Shown here in pieces: positions 51,124-60,003 of a stretch of 64,000 bases of DNA (the stretch's first letter is position 1; each line of letters begins with the position of its first letter). Under the pieces are notes generated by a model, which saw only the letters and a program-made list of their open reading frames with translations, was not told the origin of the DNA and ran no database searches. Source of the DNA: Acidipropionibacterium jensenii DSM 20535 (lineage in GTDB: Bacteria; Actinomycetota; Actinomycetes; Propionibacteriales; Propionibacteriaceae); assembly GCF_000425285.1 (NCBI RefSeq), contig NZ_AUDD01000001.1:124001-188000 (forward strand), in the 5' to 3' direction. The position numbers were made by a program, and so were the translations under genes.

Positions 51124-52963
51124 GAGCACCACCCAGGACCAGGAGACGAGCTGGCGGGGGGTCGCCCAGGAGGAGGCCGCCGAGGTCTCCCAGCGCGCCT
51201 CGGGAATCCTGCGGGCGCGCAGCCGGTCCCTGCTGTGGGATCTGCTGCGCCCGCACCGCCGTCTCATCTGGCTGCTGGTCGTCATCATCCTCGTCGAGAA
51301 CCTGTCCCGGCTGGCCTCCCCCTGGCTGGTCCGGCGGGGGATAGACATGGGCATCCCGCCCCTGATGACCGGCGGCTCGCCGCGCTACCTCATCGAGACC
51401 GTCACCGCGATGCTGGTCGCCCTTCTGGTCCAGGTGATCACCCGGATCATCTTCCTGCGGTTCTCCGGCAGGATCGGCCAGGATCTCCTGCTGGAGCTGC
51501 GCCGTCGGGTGTTCCGGCACTTCCAGAGCCTGGACGTCTCCTTCCACGACCGCTACACCTCCGGGCGGGTGGTCTCGCGGATGACCAATGACATCGAGGC
51601 GATCGCCGACCTCATGGAGGAGGGGTTCGACGATCTGCTCTCGGCGGTGCTCACCCTGATCGGCACCGGGGTGATGCTGCTGGTGATGGACTGGCGGCTG
51701 GGTCTGATCTGTCTGGCCTCGCTGCTCTTCGTGGGGATCCTGGTCCGCTGGTTCTCCCGCGAGTCGAGCCGCACCTTCCGTAAGGTGCGCAACGCCTCGG
51801 CGGCGGTGATCATGCAGTTCGTCGAGACCATGACCGGCATCAAGGCGGTCCAGGCCTACCGGCGCGAACCCCGCAACCAGGAGATCTTCACCGAGCTGTC
51901 GGACCGCTACCGCGGGATCAACGTGCGCTCCTTCCGGCTGTTCGCGATCTTCATGCCGGGAATCACCCTGATCGGCAACATCACCGTCGGCGTGGTGCTG
52001 CTGGTCGGCGGGCTGTTCGTCGTCGAGGGCTGGACCACCGTCGGCGTGCTGGCCGCATTCCTGCTCTACCTGCGCCAGTTCTTCGAGCCGCTGGGCAGTA
52101 TCGGCGAGTTCTACAACACCTTCCAGTCGGCCATCTCGGCCCTGGAGAAGCTCTCCGGGGTCCTCGGAGAGGAGGCCGAGGTCGCCGAACCGGACGATCC
52201 GGTGGCGGTGGGATCCGACGGGCGCAGCCAGGGCCGCATCGACCTCGACCATGTCACCTTCGGGTACGGCGAGGGGGATCCGGTGCTGCCCGACCTGGAC
52301 TTGCACATCCCGGCCGGCCAGACGGTGGCCCTGGTGGGCACCACCGGAGCCGGCAAGACGACCATCGCCAAACTCGTCTCGCGGTTCTACGACCCGGTGG
52401 CCGGCCGGGTCGAGCTGGACGGGGTGCCGTTGAACCGGCTCGCCGACCACGACCTGCGGCGCAACATCACGATGGTCACCCAGGAGAACTTCATCTTCAA
52501 CGGGTCGGTCGCCGACAACATCGCCTTCGGCCGTCCCGGGGCGAGCCGCGCCCAGATCGAGGAGGCCGCCCGGACGGTCGGCGCCGACACCTTCATCGAG
52601 GCCCTTCCCGAGGGCTTCGACACCGACGTCTCCCAGCGGGGAGGACGGCTGTCGGCCGGTCAGCGGCAGCTGGTCGCCTTCGCCCGCGCCTTCCTGGCCG
52701 ACCCGGCGGTGCTCATCCTCGACGAGGCGACGTCCTCCCTGGACATCCCCTCGGAGCGGCTGGTGCAGCGGGCGCTGCGCACCATCCTGGCCGACCGGAC
52801 GGCGATCATCATCGCCCACCGGCTGTCCACCGTGGAGATCGCCGACCGGGTTCTGGTGCTCGAGCACGGCCGTATCATCGAGGACGGCGCCCCGGCCGCA
52901 CTGCAGCTGCGCGGCGGCCGGTACGCCGACCTGCACCGCGCATGGGAGGCCTCACTGGCCTGA
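51116..52963 (+). CDS. ABC exporter half-transporter (second subunit)
   Basis: A 615-residue partner subunit with six helices (about 50-340) and an ATPase domain. Walker A GTTGAGKTT (408-416) and Walker B LILDEATSSLD with the catalytic E537 are intact, but the signature is LSAGQRQL (512), slightly altered. In the heterodimer its Walker motifs would face the partner's normal LSGGQ to make the working site, and its LSAGQ would face the partner's Asp-containing site. Starts 8 bases inside the previous gene. The alpha-glucosidase gene follows after 36 bases. Confidence 0.9.
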   Translation: MAESTTQDQETSWRGVAQEEAAEVSQRASGILRARSRSLLWDLLRPHRRLIWLLVVIILVENLSRLASPWLVRRGIDMGIPPLMTGGSPRYLIETVTAMLVALLVQVITRIIFLRFSGRIGQDLLLELRRRVFRHFQSLDVSFHDRYTSGRVVSRMTNDIEAIADLMEEGFDDLLSAVLTLIGTGVMLLVMDWRLGLICLASLLFVGILVRWFSRESSRTFRKVRNASAAVIMQFVETMTGIKAVQAYRREPRNQEIFTELSDRYRGINVRSFRLFAIFMPGITLIGNITVGVVLLVGGLFVVEGWTTVGVLAAFLLYLRQFFEPLGSIGEFYNTFQSAISALEKLSGVLGEEAEVAEPDDPVAVGSDGRSQGRIDLDHVTFGYGEGDPVLPDLDLHIPAGQTVALVGTTGAGKTTIAKLVSRFYDPVAGRVELDGVPLNRLADHDLRRNITMVTQENFIFNGSVADNIAFGRPGASRAQIEEAARTVGADTFIEALPEGFDTDVSQRGGRLSAGQRQLVAFARAFLADPAVLILDEATSSLDIPSERLVQRALRTILADRTAIIIAHRLSTVEIADRVLVLEHGRIIEDGAPAALQLRGGRYADLHRAWEASLA

Positions 52964-52999
52964 CCCCCGCCCCCCGCGACCTTCCCCAGAGAGGACCCC

Positions 53000-54691
53000 G
53001 TGACCATCGCACCCGCGAAACAGCCGACCTTCCGCATCCCCGACGACTCCCCGGACTGGTGGCGCCAGGCGGTCGTCTACCAGATCTATCCGCGCTCCTT
53101 CGCCGACTCCAACGGCGACGGTATCGGGGATCTGGCCGGCATCATCTCCCGGATCGACTACCTCAGGCAGCTGGGGGTCGACGCCGTCTGGCTGAGCCCC
53201 TTCTACCCCTCCGAACTCGCCGACGGCGGCTACGACGTCGCCGACTACCGCGCGGTGGACCCGCGGATCGGGACCTTGGGGGAGTTCGACCGGATGAGCG
53301 AGGGGCTCCACCGGGCCGGTATCCGGCTGATCGTCGACATCGTGCCGAACCACTCCTCCGACCAGCACCCGTGGTTCCAGGAGGCGCTGGCCTCCCCGCG
53401 GGGCTCGGCCGCCCGCGACCGCTACATCTTCCGCGACGGGCTGGGGGAGCACGGCGAGCTCCCGCCCGCCGACTGGAAGGGATCCTTCGGCGGGGGAGCC
53501 TGGACCCGGGTGCCCGACGGCCAGTGGTACCTGCACACCTTCGCGACCGAGCAGCCCGACTGGAACTGGAAGAACCCCGAGGTGCACGCCGACTTCCTGA
53601 AGACCCTGCGGTTCTGGGCCGACCGGGGGGTCGACGGGTTCCGGATCGACGTCGCCAATGCGCTGGCCAAGGACCTTCCCGAGGTGCTGCCCTCGGCCGC
53701 CGAGATGGCCGAGATGCCGCTCGACGGCAGACATCCGGTGATCGACCGCGACGAGGTCCAGGACATCTACGCCGAGTGGCGCCAGGTGTTCAACGAGTAC
53801 GACCCGCCGCGCACCGCGGTGGCCGAGGCCTGGCTCGACGATCCCGAGAGACGGGCCCGCTACGCCCGCCCGGAGTCCCTTGGTCAGGCCTTCAACTTCG
53901 ACCTCCTGCAGGCCGACTTCGACGCCGACCAGTTCCGGCGGATCGTGACGGCCAACCTCGAGCAGCAGACGATGTCGGGATCCTCCTCGACCTGGGTGCT
54001 GTCGAACCACGACGTCACCCGGCACGCCACCCGTTACGGGCTGGCACCGCTGAACGGCCGCAAGGTCAAGCAGGGGACCGAGTGGATGCTCGACGGGGCG
54101 CCGGCCGACCAGCTGGACCGCGACCTGGGGCTGCGCCGGGCCCGGGCCGCCACCCTCTTCGTGCTCGCCCTGCCCGGCAGCGCCTACATCTACCAGGGTG
54201 AGGAGCTGGGCCTCCACGAGGTCACCGAGATCGCCGACGACCAGCGTCAGGACCCGGTCTTCCTGCACGGCGGCCGGCACGCCTACGACGGACTGGGCCG
54301 GGACGGCTGCCGGGTCCCGATCCCGTGGCGGCGGGAGGGATCGTCCTACGGCTTCGGGCCGTCGGGGGCGCACCTTCCGCAGCCCTCCTGGTTCGCCGGG
54401 TGCTCGGTGGAGGCCGAGGAGGGGGACGAGGACTCCACCCTGTCGATGTACCGGCGGGCCCTGGCGCTGCGCCGCGAACTCGAGTCCTCGGAGACTCTCA
54501 GCTGGCGCGAGGCCGACGGCCCGGTGCTGATCTTCGAGCGGCCCGGCGGGTGGATCTGCGTCACCAATTTCGGTGCCGAGACCGTCGGGATGCCCCGGGG
54601 CCGGCTGCTGGTGGCCAGCGAGCCGCTGCCCCGCGACGACGACGGGGAACCCCTGCTGCCGCCGGCGACCACCGCCTGGCTGCGGTGCTGA
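53000..54691 (+). CDS. GH13 alpha-glucosidase (oligo-1,6-glucosidase type)
   Basis: A 563-residue cytoplasmic glycosidase that releases glucose from alpha-linked oligosaccharides such as maltose, isomaltose or trehalulose-like sugars. GH13 conserved regions appear in order: DIVPNHSSDQHPWF, the nucleophile D217 in GFRIDVANAL, the acid/base E276 in AVAEAWL, and D338 in LSNHDVTRH. No signal peptide. The GTG start has GAGAGGA upstream. It may be read through from the ABC exporter genes. A second, unrelated alpha-glucosidase (GH31) lies 1.1 kb downstream, so this is a small alpha-glucoside district without its own sugar importer in view. Confidence 0.93.
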   Translation: MTIAPAKQPTFRIPDDSPDWWRQAVVYQIYPRSFADSNGDGIGDLAGIISRIDYLRQLGVDAVWLSPFYPSELADGGYDVADYRAVDPRIGTLGEFDRMSEGLHRAGIRLIVDIVPNHSSDQHPWFQEALASPRGSAARDRYIFRDGLGEHGELPPADWKGSFGGGAWTRVPDGQWYLHTFATEQPDWNWKNPEVHADFLKTLRFWADRGVDGFRIDVANALAKDLPEVLPSAAEMAEMPLDGRHPVIDRDEVQDIYAEWRQVFNEYDPPRTAVAEAWLDDPERRARYARPESLGQAFNFDLLQADFDADQFRRIVTANLEQQTMSGSSSTWVLSNHDVTRHATRYGLAPLNGRKVKQGTEWMLDGAPADQLDRDLGLRRARAATLFVLALPGSAYIYQGEELGLHEVTEIADDQRQDPVFLHGGRHAYDGLGRDGCRVPIPWRREGSSYGFGPSGAHLPQPSWFAGCSVEAEEGDEDSTLSMYRRALALRRELESSETLSWREADGPVLIFERPGGWICVTNFGAETVGMPRGRLLVASEPLPRDDDGEPLLPPATTAWLRC

Positions 54692-54697
54692 GGGGCC

Positions 54698-54964
54698 TCA
54701 GGGGCGGGCGACCGGCCGGCCTTTGAGGCTCTTGACGAAGGCGTCGACCTCGCGGCAGCGGTAGGAGCTGTCGTACCTGGTCGACAGCCTGAACCTCGGC
54801 CTGGCGACCAGATCGTCGACCGGCTCGCCGGCCTTCACCCGGGCGATCAGGGAGTCGATGAGGGGATCGACGTCCACCACCCGGTACTCGCTCCTGCCGC
54901 CGAGGTTGAAGCGGACGGTCGAGACTTCCTCGAGGGTGATGGGTGACGGGGGCTGGTGGCTCAT
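54698..54964 (-). CDS. mini-protein with two DivIVA-type motifs
   Basis: An 88-residue protein without a long coiled coil. It carries two copies of the short motif seen at DivIVA/Wag31 N-termini (an F, then a Y or GY, then xxxVDxF or similar): VRFNLGGRSEYRVVDVDPLIDSL (17-39) and RFRLSTRYDSSYRCREVDAFVKSL (57-80). Such stand-alone repeats occur in actinobacteria and are called DivI1A domains. Possible role: peptide that engages membrane curvature or DivIVA partners at cell poles; unproven. The ATG at 54964 is chosen; an earlier in-frame ATG at 54976 is possible. It converges on the GH13 gene. Confidence 0.65.
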   Translation of the reverse strand: MSHQPPSPITLEEVSTVRFNLGGRSEYRVVDVDPLIDSLIARVKAGEPVDDLVARPRFRLSTRYDSSYRCREVDAFVKSLKGRPVARP

Positions 54965-55032
54965 GGGGACAGTCAACCATGATGGCCACAGGACGAGGAC
55001 CGACGAGAGTCTCCGCAGAAAGGGGTCGGCCG

Positions 55033-55776
55033 ATGACGGTGTCAGATGCGCTCGGATGGTGTCCGCTCGAGGCCGGACTGGGGCTGGGACAGAGTTGGAC
55101 CCAGGTCTGGGAGCTCCTGCTGGCCCTGCTGCTGACCTCCCTGGTCGGTCTGGAGCGGAGCATGCGCGGCAAGGGCGCCGGACTGCGCACCCAGAGTCTG
55201 GTCGGCGTCTCCTCGGCGCTGTTCCTCCAGGTCGGCAAGTACGGATTCTTCGACCTGATGCCGCTGATGGGCGGCGACATCCGGCTGGACCCGTCGCGGG
55301 TCGCCTCCCAGATCGTCTCGGGGATCGGCTTTCTGGGGGCCGGCCTCATCATCACCCAGCACAGCCGGGTGCGCGGGCTCACCACCGCCGCATCGGTCTG
55401 GGAGTCGGCGGCGATCGGGATGGCGGCCGGCGCGGGACTGTGGCTGCTGGCGGTGGTGGTGACGGCGATGCACTTCGTCATCACCCTGGGGTTCAACAGC
55501 CTGGAACGGGTGCTGCCCACCAGGAGACACGCCCTGGTCCACCTCGACGTGAGCTATGTCGACGGGCACGGGCTGCTGCGCGAGCTGCTGTCGACCATCA
55601 CCCGGGCGGGATGGTCGGTGTCGCGGGCGGTGCCCCGCCCTCGGCCTGGAACCGACCGGGCCCGGCTGGTGCTGGAGCTGGACGGCCCGCACGACACCGA
55701 GGCGCTGGTCTCCGAGATCACCGGCACCGACGGCGTGCTGTCGGTCGAGGTGATCCCCGAGGCCGATCTGGAGTGA
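55033..55776 (+). CDS. MgtC/SapB-family membrane protein
   Basis: A 247-residue protein with five N-terminal helices and a soluble C-terminal domain of ferredoxin-like ACT type (about 165-247). The signatures SLVGLERSMRGKGAGLRTQSLVG, VSGIGFLGAGLI and VRGLTTAASVWESAAIGMAAG are diagnostic. MgtC proteins help growth at low Mg2+ and limit ATP synthase activity in pathogens. No Mg2+ transporter or M-box riboswitch lies nearby in the 68-base upstream gap. The ATG follows AAAGGGG. It is divergent from the DivIVA-motif gene. Confidence 0.9.
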   Translation: MTVSDALGWCPLEAGLGLGQSWTQVWELLLALLLTSLVGLERSMRGKGAGLRTQSLVGVSSALFLQVGKYGFFDLMPLMGGDIRLDPSRVASQIVSGIGFLGAGLIITQHSRVRGLTTAASVWESAAIGMAAGAGLWLLAVVVTAMHFVITLGFNSLERVLPTRRHALVHLDVSYVDGHGLLRELLSTITRAGWSVSRAVPRPRPGTDRARLVLELDGPHDTEALVSEITGTDGVLSVEVIPEADLE

Positions 55777-55825
55777 GCGCTCCCGATCGGCCACCGCGCG
55801 GCGACTCCGCGAGGAGAATCCAGCC

Positions 55826-58276
55826 ATGAGCTGCGACCCGGCACGACCAGATCCCCTGCTGCCCAATTCTCTGCTGCCCAGTTCCCTTCTGCAGGGAGAG
55901 CACTACCGGCTCACCCCGCTCACCCCGCGGGTGATCCGCCTGGAGTGGTCCCCCTCGGGCCGTTTCGAGGACCGCCCCACCACCTTCGCGGTGCACCGGG
56001 ATCTGCCCGTGGTGGACCACCGGGTGGAGGAGACCGGCACCGGGGTGCGGGTCACCACCGACTTCTTCATCCTCGACTACGACCGGGGACCCTTCTCCAC
56101 CCACGGGCTGAGCGCCGAGGTGCGCGGCGGCGTCTCCGACTACCACTCGGTGTGGCGATACCGGCAGGACCTCTCCCTGCCGGCCGACCGGCGGATGCAG
56201 GCCGAGGGCCGGGCCGGGCGCGGTCGGCTGGACGGCAACATGGGCGGTGCGGCGCGCACCCTGGACGTCGCCGACGGGCCGGTGGACCTGGACCCGGGGG
56301 TGGTCAGCGAGCTGGGTTACGCCGTCATCGACGACTCCGCCTCGATGATCCTCGACGACCGGGGTCGGCTGTGCGCCCGCGAGGCCGAGCCCGGCTACCT
56401 GGACCTCTACCTGTTCGCCGGCGGCCACGACCATGTCGGCACCGTCGCCGACCTGTTCGCGATCTCCGGGTCCCAGCCCTTGCTGCCGCGGTTCGCGCTG
56501 GGCAACTGGTGGTCCCGCTACCACCGCTACGACGAGGCCGAGTACCTCACCCTGATGGACCGGTTCGAGGCTGAGGGGGTGCCGCTGTCGGTGGCGGTGG
56601 TCGACATGGACTGGCACCTGACCGACATCGATCCCGGCTACGGGTCGGGCTGGACCGGATACACCTGGAACCGGGAGCTCTTCCCCGACCCGGCGGCATT
56701 CCAGGCCGAACTCCACCGGCGCGGGCTCGCGGTGACCCTCAACGTCCACCCGGCCGAGGGGGTGAGGGCCTTCGAGGAGGCCTACGAGCCGATGTGCCGG
56801 GCGCTGGGCCGGGCCCCCAGCGGCTCCCCGATCGCCTTCGACGTCACCGACCGGGCCTTCATGGACGCCTACTTCGGTGTGCTGCACCGCGGCCTGGAGA
56901 AGCTCGGAACAGATTTCTGGTGGGTCGACTGGCAGTCCGGGCCCTACTCGAGAACCGCCGGGATGGATCCGCTGTGGGTGCTCAACCAGGGCCACTACGA
57001 CGACTCGGCGGCCCGGATGGAGCGCGGCCTCACCTTCTCCCGGTACGCCGGGCCGGGATCCCACCGCTACCCGGTCGGGTTCTCCGGGGACGCCCTCATC
57101 ACCTGGCGGTCGCTGGCCTTCCAGCCGCGGTTCACCGCCGCCGGGGCCAATATCGGCTACGGCTGGTGGAGCCATGACATCGGCGGCCACCTGGACGGGT
57201 TCCGCGACGACGTGCTGGCGACCCGCTGGGTCCAGTTCGGCGTCTTCTCCCCGATCACGAGGCTGCACTCCAGTTCCTCGCGGTTCTCCGGCAAGGAGCC
57301 GTGGCGGTTCTCCCAGCCCGGCCAGCGGTCGATGATCGAGCACCTGCGGCTGCGTCACCGGATGCTGCCCTATCTGAACGCGATGAACCTGCACGCCCAC
57401 CGCGACGGCCGGTCCCTCGTCGAGCCGGTCTACTACCAGGACCACAGCCCGCAGGCCTACCGGTATCTCGACGAGTACCTCTTCGGCTCCCAGCTGCTGG
57501 TCGCCCCGATCGTCGTCCCGAACGACCCGGTGGTGGCCAGGGGCCATGCCGATGTCTGGCTGCCCTCGGGAAGGTGGACCGACATCGTCACCGGTCGGTC
57601 CTACCGCGGCGGCCGGAGCCATCGGATGTGGCGCGACCTGATGTCGATCCCGGTGCTGCTGAGGGCCGGCGGATTCCTGCCGCTGGTCGCCGAGGGGGAG
57701 TCGCTGGACGCCCGGGAGCTGTTCCCCGAGCTGGAGGTGCTGGTCGCCGCCGGGGCCGACGGACGGTTCGAGCTGGACGAGGAGACCGCGGACGACCAGT
57801 GGCAGACCACGGTGCTGGAGCTGTCGGCCACCGAGGGCCGGCTGACCATCACCCGTCCCGACCGGGACCGGTCCGGGCGGGTGGAGTGGACTCTCACCCT
57901 GCTCGGCCTCGCTTCGCGCTCCGGGGCCAGGTTCGAGGTGGAGGGGGGCGAGCTGATGGGGGTCGAGGAGGCCGACGGGCGGACCCGCCTGAGGTTGCGC
58001 AGCACCGGCGGGACGATGGTGGTCCGGTCGGCGGTGCTGGCGACCACCGGCCAGCCCGAGACGCTGGCGGCCGTGGAGGAGCTGCTGGCCGCCGCCCAGA
58101 CCGGATTCGTCCTCAAGGACACCATCTACCGGCTGGTCGCCGAGCAGGGGGCGGCGGCGCTCAACGCCGTCACCTCGGTGGGCCGCTACCCGCTGGGCCA
58201 TCTGGCGGAGGTCCACGACTACGACCTGGCGACCCCCGAGCTCGTCTCCGCCCTCACCGAGATCCTGGCGGACTGA
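55826..58276 (+). CDS. GH31 alpha-glucosidase family protein
   Basis: An 816-residue glycosidase: N-terminal beta-sandwich (about 20-215), catalytic barrel (215-560), then C-terminal beta domains. The nucleophile D368 in FWWVDWQSG and the acid/base D422 in GFSGDALITW are in place, and RFALGNWWSRYHRY is the family's substrate-binding entry. There is no signal peptide, so it is probably intracellular. It should hydrolyse alpha-glucosidic links, or related alpha-xylosides or sulfoquinovosides; specificity unclear. AGGAGAAT precedes the ATG. The N-terminus has a small Leu-Leu-Pro repeat of no known role. The 3' end converges on the RpiR gene. Confidence 0.9.
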   Translation: MSCDPARPDPLLPNSLLPSSLLQGEHYRLTPLTPRVIRLEWSPSGRFEDRPTTFAVHRDLPVVDHRVEETGTGVRVTTDFFILDYDRGPFSTHGLSAEVRGGVSDYHSVWRYRQDLSLPADRRMQAEGRAGRGRLDGNMGGAARTLDVADGPVDLDPGVVSELGYAVIDDSASMILDDRGRLCAREAEPGYLDLYLFAGGHDHVGTVADLFAISGSQPLLPRFALGNWWSRYHRYDEAEYLTLMDRFEAEGVPLSVAVVDMDWHLTDIDPGYGSGWTGYTWNRELFPDPAAFQAELHRRGLAVTLNVHPAEGVRAFEEAYEPMCRALGRAPSGSPIAFDVTDRAFMDAYFGVLHRGLEKLGTDFWWVDWQSGPYSRTAGMDPLWVLNQGHYDDSAARMERGLTFSRYAGPGSHRYPVGFSGDALITWRSLAFQPRFTAAGANIGYGWWSHDIGGHLDGFRDDVLATRWVQFGVFSPITRLHSSSSRFSGKEPWRFSQPGQRSMIEHLRLRHRMLPYLNAMNLHAHRDGRSLVEPVYYQDHSPQAYRYLDEYLFGSQLLVAPIVVPNDPVVARGHADVWLPSGRWTDIVTGRSYRGGRSHRMWRDLMSIPVLLRAGGFLPLVAEGESLDARELFPELEVLVAAGADGRFELDEETADDQWQTTVLELSATEGRLTITRPDRDRSGRVEWTLTLLGLASRSGARFEVEGGELMGVEEADGRTRLRLRSTGGTMVVRSAVLATTGQPETLAAVEELLAAAQTGFVLKDTIYRLVAEQGAAALNAVTSVGRYPLGHLAEVHDYDLATPELVSALTEILAD

Positions 58277-58296
58277 GATTCCGGCGGGGACCGGCC

Positions 58297-59148
58297 TCAG
58301 GGCTGGACGGCGAAGGCGTTGACGGTCGCGGCGACCTTCTCGGCGACCCCGCGGTCGGGGACCAGGTGGCCGACCGCGCCGGCCAGCGCCTGACCGAGCA
58401 GGTACAGCGGGAGCCGGGTGATCTCGGTGATCCCGGTCGGGTCGCTCATCCCGGGCAGGGCGACCAGCAGGACGAGGTCGGCGGACCTGCTGGTGGGGGA
58501 CTCCTCGGAGGTGGTGATGAGGACCACCGGGACCTCGCGCTCCCGCACGGCGCGCACCACGGCGAGGGTCGCGGAGTTGCGGCCACTGCCGCTGACGGCC
58601 ACGCAGACCGACCCGGGAGGCAGCGAGAAGGCGGCGATCTGCTGCGCCAGCGGGTCGACGGTGCGGCTCACCGGGATGCCCAGGGCCGACAGCCTCATGG
58701 CGAGGTCGTCGGCGACCGGGCCGGACAGCCCGCAGCCGACCACGAAGACATTGCCGGCGTGGGCGATGAGCTCGGTGGCACGGTCGACGGTGGCGGCGTC
58801 CAGCAGGCTGCCGGCCGACCTCAGGTCCTCCACCGAACGCCCGATGGTGGACAGCAGGTCGCCGTAGGGGCCGGTGTGCTCGCCGGGGCCGAGAGGGGAC
58901 CGGCCGACCTCCTGGGCGAGGCCGATCCGCAGCTGCTGGTAGCCGCTGAACCCGAACCTCTTGGCGGCCCTGATGACGGTCGCCCGGGACAGTCCCACCG
59001 CGGCGGCCAGCTCGTTGACGGTGAGGCCGACCACCTCCCGGGGGTTCTCGAGGATGAACCGGGCCACCGTCAGTTCGCTGTTCCGCAACTGCGGTGAGCG
59101 GGCCCGGATCGTCGCGGTGACCGGGCTGGTCAGGGCGGCCTCGCTCAC
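58297..59148 (-). CDS. RpiR/MurR-family transcriptional regulator with SIS domain
   Basis: A 283-residue regulator. Residues 1-80 hold the RpiR helix-turn-helix (LTVNELAAAVGLSRATVIRAAKRFGFSGYQQLR). Residues 115-255 form a sugar-phosphate-binding SIS domain (FVVGCGLSGPVADDLAMRLSALG, VAVSGSGRNSATLAVVRAVRE). The last gene of a minus-strand operon, its start overlaps the metallophosphoesterase stop by four bases. By family it senses a phosphosugar and controls the operon and perhaps the divergent MFS gene. Confidence 0.9.
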   Translation of the reverse strand: MSEAALTSPVTATIRARSPQLRNSELTVARFILENPREVVGLTVNELAAAVGLSRATVIRAAKRFGFSGYQQLRIGLAQEVGRSPLGPGEHTGPYGDLLSTIGRSVEDLRSAGSLLDAATVDRATELIAHAGNVFVVGCGLSGPVADDLAMRLSALGIPVSRTVDPLAQQIAAFSLPPGSVCVAVSGSGRNSATLAVVRAVREREVPVVLITTSEESPTSRSADLVLLVALPGMSDPTGITEITRLPLYLLGQALAGAVGHLVPDRGVAEKVAATVNAFAVQP

Positions 59149-60002
59149 CGGCGGTCCTTCTCGTCGGCCCTCGCCGGGATCCCGATCTCGGCGAGCAGGT
59201 CCTTGTCGATCGTGCCGTCGATGATGGCCTGGAAGTCCAGCACGGTGTCCATCTGCTGGCAGGGGATGGAGACGGCGACCGCCTCCCCGTCGATGAGGTC
59301 GATCCGGCTGAAACTCCCGTAGTCGGCGGTGCGGGCGCGCTGCCTCGGGGGCACGACGTCGGTGTAGGCGGCGGTGGAGCCGCCCACCCAGACCGGGACG
59401 CCGCCGCAGACCCCGGCCCCCGCGTAGTGGGTGTGGCCGGTGACCACCATCGAGACCCCCGAACCCTCCAGCAGCTCGGCGAGATCGGCGCGGTTGCGCA
59501 GCATGTCGCGGTCCAGCCCGGGCAGCGGGCAGCGCAGCGGGGGGTGGTGCATCAGCAGCAGGGTGGGTTCGACCGGGCCGGCCAGCACCGTGCGCAGCCA
59601 GTCCAACTGGTCGGGGGTGAGGAGGCCGTGGCTGGCACCGGGGACGGTGCTGTCCAGGACGATCAGACGGACCCCGTCGACGTGCTCGACCCTGTCGATG
59701 ACCCCGCCGTCGAGGATGTGGCTGCGGAAGGACTCGATCTCGTCGTGGTTGCCGTTCACCCAGATCACCGGGCAGCCGGTCCGGCCGGCATAGGACTCGA
59801 TGAGGGTGCGGGCGGTCCGGTAGGCCTGAGCGTCGCCGTGGTCGCCGACGTCCCCGGTGACCAGGACCGCCGAGGGGGCCAGCTCGGCGTCGGCCAGGCG
59901 GTCCAGGAGGTCCCGGAGCAGGGAGGTGGAGTCGACGGTTCCGTAGAGCTTCTTCCCGGGGGCCACCAGATGGACGTCGGACAGCTGGAGGAAGTAGGCC
60001 AT
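59145..60002 (-). CDS. calcineurin-like metallophosphoesterase (CpdA-like)
   Basis: A 285-residue phosphodiesterase with the complete two-metal motif set: LSDVHL (start of strand 1), VLVTGDVGDHG, VNGNHDE, LLMHHPPL and VVTGHTHYAGA. These match class III cyclic-nucleotide or glycerophosphodiester phosphodiesterases. It lies between a HAD phosphatase (one base gap) and an RpiR regulator (overlap), so the natural substrate may be a phosphodiester whose product is dephosphorylated by the HAD. That pathway is inference. No signal peptide is visible. Confidence 0.88.
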   Translation of the reverse strand: MAYFLQLSDVHLVAPGKKLYGTVDSTSLLRDLLDRLADAELAPSAVLVTGDVGDHGDAQAYRTARTLIESYAGRTGCPVIWVNGNHDEIESFRSHILDGGVIDRVEHVDGVRLIVLDSTVPGASHGLLTPDQLDWLRTVLAGPVEPTLLLMHHPPLRCPLPGLDRDMLRNRADLAELLEGSGVSMVVTGHTHYAGAGVCGGVPVWVGGSTAAYTDVVPPRQRARTADYGSFSRIDLIDGEAVAVSIPCQQMDTVLDFQAIIDGTIDKDLLAEIGIPARADEKDRR

Positions 60003-60003
60003 C

